The notes: generated from the sequence alone by a model not told the origin. A DNA stretch of 64,000 bases from Diphasiastrum complanatum (GCA_029204225.1 CM055113.1:22825605-22889604), one strand, 5' to 3'. Shown: positions 45,941 through 58,179, counted from the stretch's first letter. Made by a program: numbers and translations.

Positions 45941-48773
45941 CTAGTAGCTGGTCTTCGACTTTGTCGAAAGCGAGCGCCTTATTTGGATCAAAAATAAGGA
46001 GGGAAGAAAATCATCCCATTTTGTTTCAATGCCCATTAAATATTCCAAGTCCCGGACGTAAGTGGCTGCCACGCGAACTGTGGGATCGGGGGAATTGATG
46101 TAGTGGCTGGCGAATGTGGAGAGAGCCCTTCTGGCGTCTACATCCGTTGTCCACCCATATTCGGATTTGATGATTGGCAAGTTGAAATTGTTGAGTGTGA
46201 TCTGGTCCAGAGGAGTGCCGCATTCCGCCCATTTGGATCTTCTTGGACATGGCAGGAAATGCGCGTTCACCCGTAACTGTTGTGGACTCGTCATGTAAGC
46301 CCTGATGGCCACAAGGTCTGTTTCAAATAACTGTTGGCGCCACTTCGGTTGTGGTTGGAGGGCGGGTAAGGCTTGCAGTTCTTTTCCCTTGATGGTCTGA
46401 GTTGAGAATGATAACTGCCAGCCGTCTCTTGATGACTCGTGGGGATATTTGGATAAAAACTCATTGATGTTCTCCTCCACGGATTTCGGTCTTCGGAAGG
46501 CCAGGCTGGCAGATATCGTTCGTGACCCTCTGGATGATGTTGCTGGGCCCTGGCTGGTGGTTGCGCCTTGGCTCTGGTCACACGTCTCAGCGGCCGCATC
46601 TGTCTGCCCTTGGTCCTGGCCTTCGGACCCTTGATCTAGTTGAAATCCCCCTGCTGCCTGCTAACTCTGATCTTGGCTGGTACTAGCATGTGCAGCATCA
46701 AAATTAGGTGGTGGTGGAATTACCAAGGGGGAGGGCTGGGCCTTCATTTCCATGTATTTCTGGCATGCCTTGAGGGCTTGCTTGGCCTGGGCGAGCTCTT
46801 GCGTTGCGCTTGCCCGATATTTATTGAACTCTGCCTGGTAGTTGTTCAGGGTTTAGCTATAAATCTGCACATGACGTCATAGAAGATTCATCTCTGATTG
46901 GGAAAGCGGCCTTGTGTCCGGTGCAAATTGAACTAACCAGACGAGCTTCTCATCTTGTAAGGCTTTAACCTTCGTCCTCAAGCACGTGTCCTCTGCTTCC
47001 AAAAGTGTAAGTTGCACCTGGATGGGGGCAAGTCATTGGGATGCTTCAGTTTGAAGCTCCTGCACCTTTGTTGAGGACTCCGTTAGCGCTTTGGAGAGGC
47101 CTTGAATATATTTGTTTAGGCCCTCCTCCTTCTACTGCAACTTGGCAATCTCCTAGTGTCCTGCTTGTTTGTGTTGTTGAGCCAGAATCAGCTCTTGCTG
47201 CAGCTTGGTGAGGTCTGCTCGCAGCTGTGTATTAGTTGTTGCCAATTGTAGTACCCTACTTTCCAGAATAGCTTTGGCTACTACCGCATCCAGGATGTAT
47301 TTTCCTAAGGTTTGGTATGCTGTCGTTAAATCCGTGGGAGCAACTGGTACAGTGGCACTGGCAAGGGCTTGTGTTGTATCGGCCCCGACGACTTGTGGAA
47401 TTCCGTCGTCATTGTCTTCGATCAGGTTTTCATTTATCTTGATGCCATCTGGGGTGGTAGGGTCAGTCCGATCTGGTGATGCTACAAAAATTGTTTGTAC
47501 AAATGCATCATCAGACAACGGTTGGCTGCCCTCGGCAACCTTTGGAGAAGCGGGTAGGGTGTGAGAAACAACTGTGGAAACAGGGGCGAGGATGGTTTGT
47601 CTGAACGAGAGGATGGGAGGAGCAGTGGGAAACTGAAGGGTGGTGTGGAGTATGGAAGAAGATGAGGATGGAGCGAAAAGCGTCTGGCGTGGGGGTGAAA
47701 AATTGATAACTTGCATCCATGCCAGAGTGTCGGGGGACAGTTGCAAATCAGAAGGGTTAAATGTGAGAGGAGCAACGGTGGTGGCAGGAGTAATAGAGGA
47801 TGCGATGGTAATGGATGGAACAGCGGACACTGGAAGATAAGTAAGAGTGGTATCAACAGAAGAAATGGGGATGGAGACGGAAACAGATGTGGAGTGCGAC
47901 AGTGGAGACACGTCGTCGGGTAACAGGTGGAGATGTGGATGTAGAGGCAGCGCCACACATTCGTTTGCTGGCCGTTGTGTTAATGACTGCAGGTTGGGAT
48001 GAGGTAGATGCTTGAGATGGTGGGTAAATGTTAGTATGTGGCACAAGGGTAGATAGGAGAGATGAGCGTTGGAAACCGTGCACTTTTGCCTCGAGAAGTG
48101 CACAGACAAAGTTACACAACAGGGGGCCTGCTGCGATTCGCTCATGGTTGTGGTGTTTGATGAAGTTTGTTAGTTCTTGAATAAGGAAGCTATGCCAGTC
48201 GTATGGCACAATAGAGGGATTAGGAAATTCCATAAAGGATTTCACTATCTGACTCAGCAACGTAGATTGGATTTTGTCGTTGCGAAATGTTGAAATAACC
48301 AGAAAGTTATTCAACAGATGCGCAGCTGCCTGAATGACGGGTTCCGTGATAGCTTCTATCAGGTAAACATTGTTAGTCTGGATGGGAATTTCTGGTGTGG
48401 TTTGGGTGACGAATGGTTTGATCAAAGCTTTGGCGTGGTGATGGGAGATGGGTTGATGATCACCGGACATAATGACAACGGTGATCATCGAGTCGGCGTT
48501 AATCCTAACCTTGTACGTGGTACCTTGGTACAAGAAGTGGAAACAAACCTTGTCCTCGTCCCAAGTGGCGTAAGCATGGATGGCGAGGCCCATGTTAATA
48601 TCAGAATGGAAGAGCGTCAAGTAAAAACCCATTGCTTCAAGGAGGGGGCCGGTTGTCTGCAGCCATGGTTGGATCAAAGTGTCAGAGGGTAGAGGCCAAA
48701 TCTGCGTGGCCTCGGGGATGTCACGCTGGATCACCTGTTTGGCGCTAGAGTCTTCAGAGGATGAGAAGGCCAT
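45941..48773 (-). pseudogene. Additional ORF region downstream of pol, function unknown
   Basis: Begins at ATG 48773 (MAFSSSEDSSAKQVIQRDIP). The N-terminal ~250 residues look globular (QPWLQTTGPLLEAMGFYLTL, NNFLVISTFRNDKIQSTLLS). After a frameshift near 47.95 kb comes a Ser/Thr/Pro/Val-rich linker (48.0-47.4 kb), then a coiled-coil stretch (AKAILESRVLQLATTNTQLR, LTKLQQELILAQQHKQ) with a stop at ~47.15 kb. Further helix-like and Gln-rich sequence leads to a C-terminal domain (46480-45941: FLSKYPHESSRDGWQLSFST, FETDLVAIRAYMTSP, STFASHYINSPDPTVRVAAT). About 940 codons in total if the breaks are ignored. No RT, protease, integrase or clear membrane segment. The position matches the env-like or extra ORF seen in some Athila/Tat elements, but I recognise no family. 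Confidence 0.6.
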
Positions 48774-49868
48774 GTTAGCAATGATGATTAGTGGTCGAAA
48801 AAAGTCAGAAAAGTAGAAAACGGTGGAAAATGGGAGGAAACAGTAGAAAACTGAGAATAATGAGTGTTGGATGACAATGATTGTAGTTTAGAGTGCAGAT
48901 CGGTGTTTGATATGAGCAGATGACAATTGGTAGGAAGTTTGGTTGAAAATAGAAAACTTGGTATTTTCAGTGGAAATTTCGGCAGAGCTTTGCTAGCAAA
49001 GGTGACAAATGACTCGAATTCAGCCCTTATATAGCGGAATTTAGAGTACGTATTAGGTGAAATTCACTTTCCCTTGTTCAGTTCCATCCAAATTTTGGCA
49101 GGCACCTTCTTCACAAAATTCTAAGACCTCAGGGAAGTCTACGAGAGTTCAGAAGGTGATTTGACTGCTATGCAAAGGTTCTGCGAGGGTTCAGGCTGTC
49201 TACGAGGATTCAACTCTCGCAGGAAGTGATCTCTCGCACAACTTGTTTCTGTGATTGGATTTTCAAGATCAGACCATGTAGGCAGGCTAATTTCACTGCT
49301 TTGATTCCATTTAGGCACTTTGCGAGAGTTGGTAAGTTGATCTTGATACTCTACGAGGGTTCTGAAAATTTTGCTTTTGGAAACTCTCGCATACACTAAA
49401 AAATGATGATTCCTCCATCATGAACTCTCGCAAAGATTTTCATGGATGCATCTAGGTCAGATCTGGTGACTGTTCAATTTTCAAGAGCTATCTCCTAGGG
49501 GATCTCAAAAAATCATGAAAAAAGTGCTCCTTCAGAGTGTTTTTTGACGAGATCTTGAGATTTTCTGATTTTTAACTTTTGTAAACTGGTAATCAGCTTC
49601 ATCCAGACTTGATCTGACTGTTGGTAGTGCTCTGGAAGTTCTGATGGATTCTTGGTAGTAGATCCCTCATTCAATATGATTATCTACTTCCTTTTTGACC
49701 CTATCAGGATCTGGATCCTCCTTGGATTATGATGGATTTTTCCGATCCTACCAGATCTGGCTGAATCTTGATGGATTTAGCTTGATTTGGCTTGATCTCC
49801 TTAGATCTAGCGGTAATGGCTGAGTAGATAAGCTTTTTGTAACGTGCCACGCCCAATCTGGATCTGTC
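48774..49868 (-). other. Spacer between pol and the extra ORF, with CTCGCA motif cluster
   Basis: Non-coding. Between about 49139 and 49435 it holds at least eight copies, in both orientations, of AACTCTCGCA / TGCGAG(A/G)GTT or one-base variants. A second cluster of the same motif lies upstream of gag (55.98-56.76 kb). Confidence 0.75.
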
Positions 49869-50902
49869 TTACTGTGATGACCAGTACTTGTGCAACCGGC
49901 TACCATTGATGGGTGTGTCGAAGGGCGTCCCATCAAGCTGTTCTAAGTTCACGGCCCCATGATTAAGAATTTTCTTGATCCTATAAGGACCTTCGTCCGT
50001 GAATTTTAACTTCCCCTTGATCGCCTTGGTTTTATACATCAAGACCAGATCTCCTGAACGAAGATCCTTCTTTTGTAATTTGCGATCATGCCAAGCCTTG
50101 CGTCTTTTCTTTTCGGCTGCCATTGCATGCACAGCTAGTAAGCGTGTTTCACAGAGTTTATGCAGAGCTTCATGGCGTAGCTATAGAGATTTGGACTCAT
50201 TAAGACGTTGTGCGGTGGCAATCCTTAATGATGGACCTAAAAACTCTACTGGCATCACAACATCCTGACCATATACCAATTGGAAGGGTGTTTGATCGGT
50301 GCTCCCTTTATATGTTGTCCTGAATGCCCACAGTGTAGCATGCAACTTGTGTTCCCAATCTAATCTGCTAGCTTCAACTGTTTTCGTGAGCACGCTACAC
50401 ATGATCTTATTGGATGATTCTGCTTGCCCATTACCACGAGGATAATAAGGCGTACTAGTTCTATGATGATCTCGTTGATGAAATGGCTTCCGCGATCACT
50501 GACTAGTTCCACCGGGCACGCGAAGCGCACAATGATATTTTCATAAAGGAACTTGGCAGTGGTCCTAGCATCTACTACTCGTACTGCCTTGACTTCGACC
50601 CATTTGGTGAGGTAGTCTGTGGCTACAATTATGTATCGAACCTGGAACTCCTTGCTGCAGGGTGAATTGGACCAATATAATCCAATCCCCATTTTTTCGA
50701 ACGGTGCTTGGGCTAAGACTAGGTGCAGTAGATCATAGTTCAATCTCGTTGGTCTTCTTGCCCTTTGGCACACATCACACTTTTTCAAGTATTCCTCTGT
50801 GTCTTTATGAATTGCTGGCCACCCACATCCTGATTGCAGGATCTTGCGAACTGTAATTTCAGATGCAAAATGACCTCCACCCATGCCTTCATGTGAAAGC
50901 AA
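49869..50902 (-). pseudogene. Integrase of the large gypsy element
   Basis: From 50902: zinc finger HEGMGGGHFASEITVRKILQ with CDVCQRARRP, then the core with IIVATDYLTKWVEVKAV and VSDRGSHFINE (catalytic Asp). A break at about 50.45 kb is followed by WAFRTTYKGSTDQTPFQLVY and the C-terminal SGDLVLMYKTK, GPYRIKKILNHGAVNLEQLD and NGSRLHKYW. No chromodomain follows, unlike the elements at 2.3 and 14.8 kb. The first catalytic Asp region reads MGIGLYWSNSP, which looks mutated. Confidence 0.88.
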
Positions 50903-50908
50903 AATGAT

Positions 50909-51412
50909 CTAGGTGGTCTCATGAGGAAGAATACACCGCCGAAGAATTCCGTCTAGACCTCTTCGGTAAAACTGGCCGACAATCAGCTGATAAGGTCTAG
51001 CTTTCAAGATCAATTTTCGTTGTTCCACCTTTGGTAGTGATTTGTCTGGTTGGCCCCGCATTAGATATTCAACAATGTTGGCAGCCCATTTTGGTACTGT
51101 ATCCACGTAAAATAAGGTAGCATTTGCCAGCTCATCGTCAGGTTGGGTTGCAATCTCCTTTCCCTTGATTTGTGACACATGATTTGCCATGTAGTGTTGT
51201 TTTCCCTTGCAAACTACTATCCGAAAATCAAATTCCGACAACAACAGGAGCCATCTGGTGATTCTCCCGGTGTTGCAAGTTTTATTAACGAGATATGGCA
51301 AGGGTTGATGGTCCGTATAAAAAGCAAAATGTGTGGCCATCAAATAGTGTCGAAACTTCTTAACTGCATAGATCATTGCCAGTGCTTCTCGCTCTATGGT
51401 TGAATAATTCAT
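50909..51412 (-). pseudogene. RNase H domain of the large gypsy element
   Basis: Minus frame NYSTIEREALAMIYAVKKFR, HYLMATHFAFYTDHQPLPYL, WLLLLSEFDFRIVVCKGKQH: the usual gypsy RNase H motifs with E of TEREAL-type and D of YTDH. It continues into the connection sequence before integrase and ends with a stop at 50909, seven bases upstream of the integrase frame. Confidence 0.9.
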
Positions 51413-51480
51413 TTCGGTATCAGTGAGCTGTCAGCTTGCAAATCGGATTGGAAAATCCTTTTTGTATTCACCTGGTTGGG

Positions 51481-52425
51481 TTAAGACTGCTCCAACTGCA
51501 TACTTTGATGCGTCCGTATGCGCGTGGAACTCAATGGACCAAATGGGTGGTCGTAGGATGGTGCTGAGACCAATGCATCCTTAATCTTCTGGAAAGCCTT
51601 TAGAGCTTCCTCATTCCAATGTGGATCCGTTGTGAGCTTGTAAATTGGTCTGGCTAACTCCGCAAAATCAAGAATAAAGATTTTATAATAGTTAGCATGA
51701 CCCGTGAAAATGTAGACCTCGCGGACCATCCCTGGTGGTGGTAGATCAACAATGGTCCTGATCTTTGATAGATCTATGGCGATCCCGTGTCTTGACACTA
51801 TATGGCCGAGTATCAAGCCATGTGTCACCCAAAATTGACATTTTTCTGGATTCAGGGAGATATGGTATTCGCGGCATTTTTGTAGCACCTTTTCCAAATT
51901 GGATAAGTGTTCTGAATCTGGTCCATGCACGCACAGATCGTCCAAGAAAATTTTCAGAAATTTTTGCAAATAATCTTTGAATGCCACCTGCATGACTCGC
52001 TGAAAAGTGCTTGGGGCATTACAAAGTCCGAATGGCATCACTTTATAGGCATAAGTTTTCCATTCTGTGGCGAATGTTGTCTTGTGCTGGTCCTAGGGGG
52101 CTATTTTCACCTGGTTGTAGCCGTTGAAGCCGTCCAGAAAATTGTAGGCTTCGTCGCCAGCTACTCTATCAAGGACACTTTCCATAAATGGTAAAGGAAA
52201 ATGGTCCTTCTTGGTGACTGCATTAAGTGCCTTCATATTCACACAGATAAGCATTTTGCCATTCTTTTTGGGTACTATAACTATCGACGATACCCATTCC
52301 GTGTGTTCGATTTCGTAAATGAAATCTGCATCCATAAGTTTCTGCAACTCTTGCTTGATCAGTTCTGTATAATTCGGGTTGTAGCGGTAGTAACGGCTTA
52401 CCTTGGGGACTGCTCCATCCACCAA
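51481..52425 (-). pseudogene. Reverse transcriptase of the large gypsy element
   Basis: Motifs on minus: RYYRYNPNYTELIKQELQKL, IVIVPKKNGKMLICVNMKAL, DHFPLPFMESVLDRVAGDEA, FLDGFNGYNQVKIAP, YKVMPFGLCNAPSTFQRVMQ, and catalytic FLDDLCVHG (~51.93 kb) where YVDD or FLDD is normal. Then HGLILGHIVSRHGIAIDLSK. A TAG at about 52.09 kb interrupts IAP*DQHKTTF, and a shift separates it from RNase H near 51.45 kb. Apart from these the domain is full length. Confidence 0.92.
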
Positions 52426-53960
52426 AGGTATGGTGTGCTGGACTACTGTTGGCGGAATGCCCTTTAGATCACTATAGCTCTAGGCAAAACAGTCTTTATA
52501 TTCCACCAACAAGGATCGTAGTCTCTTGAACTATGTGGGTGTTAACTGCTCTCCCACATGCACTATCCTTTCTTCTTCTCCTGGTTCCACAAGATTCATC
52601 GGCTGTGTTCGCACAGGTCCCTCGAAGACTTGTTCCATTGGTGCCCGACTTTGATCAGGTTCTTGTTGGGCTTGCGACATCATGATTACCACGTCGTCCA
52701 ATGTATAATTCTTGAAAGTATCAGGCATCTCATGAAATGAAGCTCGTCGAGATTCCTCTTTCAGCATATTGATCTTGGCCCGATTGGTCATTTTTTTATT
52801 TTCTGTCACCTATATAGAAGATGACGCTGCATCTGAGTCCAACTGGATTGACTTCAAGGAATCCAGCACTTTTTTCTTGCTCTTTTTTGTCATTTTGATG
52901 GGTTCATCCTTGTTGTCTTTGTTTAGGACTGCTGTGACATTCGCCTCATGGTTGCAAATATCAATGTCTACTATAGCTATTGCCTCTTCGGGTAGGTCAC
53001 TCCATCGGATCACCTGGTTGTAGCGTTGCTTCAACTGATTCTTCTTATTCGTAGGTGCTTTGGGTGGTTCGATCCTTGAGACTTTCGCCATAGCAGACCT
53101 TTGTGGTGGTTGAGCTGGTACCTTCTTGGTTCCATAACGATCTGGGTCCATGTGGTGTAGGACTTGCTCATCAGTCAGCTCAATCTCTTTATTATAAGTT
53201 AGAGAATGTTGCCAAGGGACTAGATCATCGTCCACTGGGTTCTCAATAGGCTCCGCTGACAGCCACGCTGCGTTTATCATATTCACTCCAAATGTGATTG
53301 GTGTGTCCATAGTGTAACATTTGGGTGAAGATGTACTCGGTTCTGGATATGATTCATATTGACATGCATGACAGTCAATAGTTGCTAATGCATTCGTCCA
53401 TCTCATGACATCCGTCTCTGAATGATAGTGACCTCCCTTGGCTGGCCTAAGGTGGTCAATCGTATGATCTGTCACGGATGATCCGTCATCAGCTTTGGGT
53501 GCAATAGGTCTCACCACCCATGTGGTTGGATCTACCTTTACAGCATGTTTTATGTTCTCGAAGGTGAGTTTCCCTATACCCCAGTTGTGTACTACTTGCA
53601 CAGTCCTCAACCATGGTCTTTCCAGTAAAATACGGTATGCAGATGGAGATTCAGGTATATCCATGACCACAAAAGTAATCACATACTGCATGTCTACTAT
53701 CTTTACAAGAATATTAACAAATACACCTTTTAATTTCACAGAAGATTGATCTGCTAGCTTGATGGCAAATCTGGCTGGCTTCAATCCTTGTAATCCCCAT
53801 TTTTAGTACAAAGTAGTGGAGATCATATTGACACCTGATCCTCCATCTACCATTGCTGCCTCGTCCTCGTATCTCTTGTGTTTGATTGGCAAAGTGATGC
53901 TGCTCCGATGTGGAGGACGTTACTTGTTTCATCATAGCCCGCACAATAGATGGGCTCAGA
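52426..53960 (-). pseudogene. Aspartic protease and linker of the large gypsy element
   Basis: The active site reads VDGGSGVNMIS (about 53850), the DGGS variant typical of Tat/Athila proteases, followed by a stop. The open frame 53784-52810 contains LADQSSVKLKGVFVNILVKI, the flap-like YRILLERPWLRTVQVVHNW, then a long charged linker ending in a lysine-rich stretch (KMTKKSKKKVLDSLKSI). The linker continues to 52531 in another frame before RT. Confidence 0.8.
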
Positions 53961-54241
53961 TGCTACTGGCTCCTCATCCGCCTTGGCCCATTCAGCTAAA
54001 AGGCTTTTCGCTTGTGGTGCAATCCGCAATAGTTCCCCGAGGGGTAAACTAACGTGGCTTGACAACAAGAGTGTGAGCCTTTCAGTGCATGGTTCCTTAG
54101 GCTCCACTATGTGAAAAGGTGGTTCATGTTGGTGCAACCGATCATTCTAATCAGTGCGCAGTGGTGAGCCTGTTTGCGGATCCCATTCGACTCTGACTGG
54201 AGGTTGTTTTGTTCTTGCTCTTTTTCCTCCTCTTGTGATTT

Positions 54242-55860
54242 TTATACCCAATGTCTTATTTTCTGGTACTGTTTTCTCTCTTCCCTCACATTTCGATATG
54301 GCGCTGAAGTTGAGGGTTGGTCGTCAGTGACCGATGGTGGTGGTGAGGGAGCCACTTCCTTCCTCTTCTGTGCTCGCGTAACAGCTAACACAGGAGCGTA
54401 GTCGTGTTGTCCTTTCGATGGCATCCCTACTGGAACTGCTGATTGCTGTATGGTAATGAGGTTAAGAGGTGCACTGGTTCCAGGTTTAAATGGACAATTC
54501 TTGAAACAATGTCCATAGCCGCAATCCCGGCAAGAGGTTGTATATTGTCCTTTGTAGGGACATTCTGCAATTTTGTGTCCCTCGCCGCACCCGTAGCAGC
54601 CGTAATTTCTTCCACCTTGACGTTGAGTTTGAGCTGCATAGGCCGAAACATATTCATTTATGGCATGATCCATAAATGGTTCATTTGGTCCGTACCACTG
54701 CTGCTGCTCATGTTGAGGTGACATTTGCAATTCTTGTTCTGCTGTTGTCAGGTTTACATGGGCCACTTGTTAATTGGCTGGCCCTGTTGGAGCAGGTAAG
54801 GCCATGCGTTGTGGTTGATTGGGTGCGCCGTACCTTGGTGCCACGTTAGGTGCCCCTTGATGATAAGGATAAGAAGTCTGATAAGGACTTCTCTTCTGTT
54901 GAACAGCCCTGGGGTTAAACGGACAAAATGCCATATTGTGCGATGTTGCATTGCACAGATGGCAGAATCTATGTGTCAGTCTCAGATTTTGCTTTAAGAC
55001 TGGACACTTGTTCGCTGTATGGTTTTGCGTGCATACTGAACACCATAAATTTTCTCGTCGAGGATATTGCAGCTGAGTTAGTTCCGGTTGATGTGGAGTT
55101 ACTGCTACAATTCTTTGTAAGGCCTTCAGTTTTTGGTCAAACTGCGCCGTAAGTTGCTCCATCTGCTGTTTGTGTAATTTTGTCATTTGCTCCAACAACA
55201 GTTCTATGGATAGAGCGGATGCATTTGATGATGATGATGCGATCGAGGGAGTAGGAGTGTGGGTGGAAGGATATTTGTCGTCAGATCCCTCATCCTCTTC
55301 CCTGATGGCATCTTCCATAGCTTCTTGTAGAGTAGTACTGCTCTCGTCTTTTCAGTTCTCTTCTGATGCTTCGTGGTAACCCGGCTAGGAACCACATGAT
55401 CACCGCATGATCGGGAGTCAGGGCTGCACTGCACTCAGATCATAGATGTTTGACCTGTTCAATATAGTCCCAAACCCTTTCTCGTTTTCCCATCTTGACT
55501 TTGCTTAGCAGGAGAAACGGGTCTTCCAGGAACTTTCTTGGTTTAAAGCGCGTAATGAGAGCCATTTTAACCGCTTCCCAGGTGGATTTCTCTTCCTCTG
55601 ACAGGTTGAAAAACCAATCCTGAGTCACTGCAAGTAAGGACATAGGGAATAACATCAGCTTCTCTGCAGGTGTCCATTGGATCCATTGGTGTTGGTTTCG
55701 GTTCTACCTCTTGTTGCACAGCTGCTAATCTGGGAAGGTGTGGTGTCTGATTTGCTATCCTTCATGCTATTGATCGTCCCGATCTTAGATTCATTCGATG
55801 GCGGGTTCCAAAGTGTTTGGATCTTGCTTATACAATAGGATGTAGTCTGGATCTTCAAGG
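54242..55860 (-). pseudogene. Gag of the large gypsy element, with nucleocapsid zinc knuckles
   Basis: Gag core at 55700-55440: PAEKLMLFPMSLLAVTQDWF, FNLSEEEKSTWEAVKMALIT and the linker GKRERVWDYIEQVKHL. A coiled-coil-like QMTKLHKQQMEQLTAQFDQK (55318 onward) is followed by a cysteine cluster CSVCTQNHTANKC. In the frame 54766-54242 two CCHC knuckles are seen, CYGCGEGHKIAEC and CRDCGYGHCFKNC. Shifts separate the parts. It precedes protease, as expected. Confidence 0.85.
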
Positions 55861-55869
55861 ATCTGATCG

Positions 55870-56770
55870 ATCTGATCGGCCGGAATGAATTTTAGGCCTT
55901 TTGCGGTGGTTTTTCCTTGATAGCTTTTTACTCCTTGCACTGATTGACCTGAGATTTTGATAGTAGTGGATCTGATGCAGATCTTTCCACTGATGTGGTT
56001 TGCGAGGGTTATCTTGTGCGAGGGTTGGCTGTGTGAGGGTTCTTTAGCTGTTTTTGCAGGTAAAAAACTTGATATCTTTCAGATCTCTGGCAAGTAACTC
56101 TCGCAAGCTTCACAATAGCTGGATCTGGGTTAGATTTCACTATAGAATTCTCTGCGAGAGTTAACTCTTGCAAGAAGTGAGAATTTCACTGTCTGCGAGG
56201 GTTCAAAATCACTTTTTGTGCTTGATCTTCACCAGATCTTCATACTAACTCTCGCAGGCTTCATCACTGATGTAATTTGACATTCTGAATCGATTGAGAG
56301 GATTTTAAGAGTTCTTACTGGAAGGATTTGCTGCATCTTCACTTTTTAGTGATTTTTTTGCACTTAAATCCAATTTTCTGCTCACTGGAATCAAACTAAC
56401 TCTCGCAAGCTCTTCTGTGTCCTGCTCTCACTAAGATGGAAGTTCAGAATCCTCTACAAGAGTTCTTGACCATTGGAACTGAAAATTTCACTGTCTGCGA
56501 GGGTTCACTAATACTTTTCCGCCTTTTTTTCACTGGAAACTCTCGCACAGAGTGTCCTGGTCTCACTGAGATGGAACTTCAGAGGGCTCTGCGAGACTTC
56601 TTATGAAGATTTGAATTTTTTTGGATTTTTTTTAAGGGTTTTTTGAATTTTTTTTTATGATTTTTCTCTGATTTTTACAATCTGCTTGGAATTAACTCTC
56701 GCAGGCTTCTATGTAGGTCTGGTACAATACCCTGGAGCTGCTGCCAGTCATGCAAGGGTTAATTCCCATT
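55870..56770 (-). other. Leader of the large gypsy element with CTCGCA motif cluster
   Basis: Untranslated leader between primer site and gag. From about 55998 to 56755 it has a dozen or more inverted and direct copies of AACTCTCGCA / TGCGAGGGTT (for example near 56014, 56096, 56151, 56192, 56243, 56397, 56493, 56541, 56693). Confidence 0.8.
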
Positions 56771-57054
56771 GATTCTGGAGATATAAAAATCTGATGAGTT
56801 TTTTTTTGGCTCTTTTCCCTCCAAAATACAGATTGGTGTGTTTTTTGAGTTTTTTGGATGATTGGTTTGGGTTTCAAGCCCTTAGAGGTTGTTCAGGGCC
56901 TCCTCTACCCTCTCACACCTCCTCCGCTAGCTGTGAATAGTCCAAACACAAAAGAAATACATAAAACTAACTCTAACTCCCAAAAATCTACCTAAACTAC
57001 TCTAAAAAACAAGAAAATAGCTAAAATGCAACTAAACTAGTTAGTGGAAACCTA

Positions 57055-57072
57055 TCTCCGGCAACGGTGCCA
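57055..57072 (-). promoter_or_regulatory. tRNA primer-binding site of the large gypsy element
   Basis: The minus strand reads TGGCACCGTTGCCGGAGA, one or two changes from the TGGCGCCGTTGCCGGGGA site that marks Tat/Athila-type elements. It lies one base inside the LTR end. Confidence 0.9.
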
Positions 57073-57073
57073 C

Positions 57074-57685
57074 TGTGGGGTTGAAGATCTTTCGTAGTAT
57101 AGCCCTTCCGCCTGTCAACAAAGGTTACATCACTAGGTAGGTGCCTAACTATGCATAGATGCTACTTTTAGTAAATTTCCTACTTTCTCCCTTAACTCTA
57201 CTCACCACTATACTACTCATCTTTAACTCTATTCCTCTACACTAACATTCAGCATAGTTTTGGTTGAAGGGAAGGGATGGAGAAGAAGAGATTGAGAAAA
57301 GAAGAGAAAGAGAGAAAAAGAGAGTGGGGGTGGAGGTTAGCTCAAATGCTCCTTATGCTTGCTAATGAAAAAACATTCACTATGGCAAACAATAAAACAT
57401 GGAAATAGAAAGCAATAAAAAACACAACCAAGAGCAATAGCAAGTAGTGAATAACAAATGAGGATGCGTCTCTTCCAAAAATGGTGGAGTTTCCTCCTTC
57501 TCATTAAGCATGCAAATAGTGTACAAATGGTGCCTTTTTAGAAAATGGGGAAGGCCCTTGCCCCTCAATCTTAATATTCACAATGATCCTAACCATTCAT
57601 CTTGGACCCAACTTGATCCAAGGGTCCACAAAAAGTACATTAGAAATCACAAGATTCATGTGAGTCCCAATTTGGACCCAACTCT
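57074..57685 (-). repeat. 5' LTR of the large gypsy element, 5'-truncated
   Basis: It matches the 3' LTR from its CA end for about 612 bp, then homology stops abruptly at ...GGACCCAACTCT (57685). About 200 bp of the U3 end present in the other LTR (45488-45688) are absent. A ~10-bp indel lies near 57571. Without this end the element has lost its own boundary and probably its promoter's upstream part. Confidence 0.88.
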
Positions 57686-58179
57686 TATGATGACCTAATT
57701 TCATAGATTAACATAAAACCATTGCATTTGAGATGGAGCTTAAAGACACACGATCACAAATGATGAAGCTTTGAGTCTGGCCCAATAAATATGCACTACA
57801 TGGTGAATAGATTTATTAGCCCATGAGTCTCATTAGAGAGAGATTTGAGCTTGGCCCGATAGCTATTTGCTACGTGTGAAAGAATTTCTTGAGCCAAAAT
57901 TTACACTTGCCATTGTACATGAACACAGTATCAAGCCATACCATCGAGTCTCAATCATTGCAATACAATGACAACTTCAATATGATATCTATATTAAACC
58001 CAACCATCAAAAGATGAGAGCTGCACAACGACCCTAGGAGTAAGATTCTTGCATCAGTCCCAACCATCAAAAGACATCAAATTTACAACTACAATGCAAC
58101 TATCATCCAATCTAAATACATGACGTTGTACTAACTATGATTCTTGATGGAGCAACATATCGTGGTGGGAGTCATTGGC

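Noticed and set aside
45591-45944. 117-codon plus frame next to the 3' LTR
   Set aside because: No motif, and it spans the LTR edge; antisense to the end of the extra ORF region.
47205-48692. Plus-strand frames opposite the extra ORF
   Set aside because: Shadow frames. The minus frames have a proper ATG, protein-like composition and the same orientation as gag-pol.
53495-55379. Plus-strand open frames across the large gypsy element
   Set aside because: They are antisense to gag and protease frames with clear motifs.
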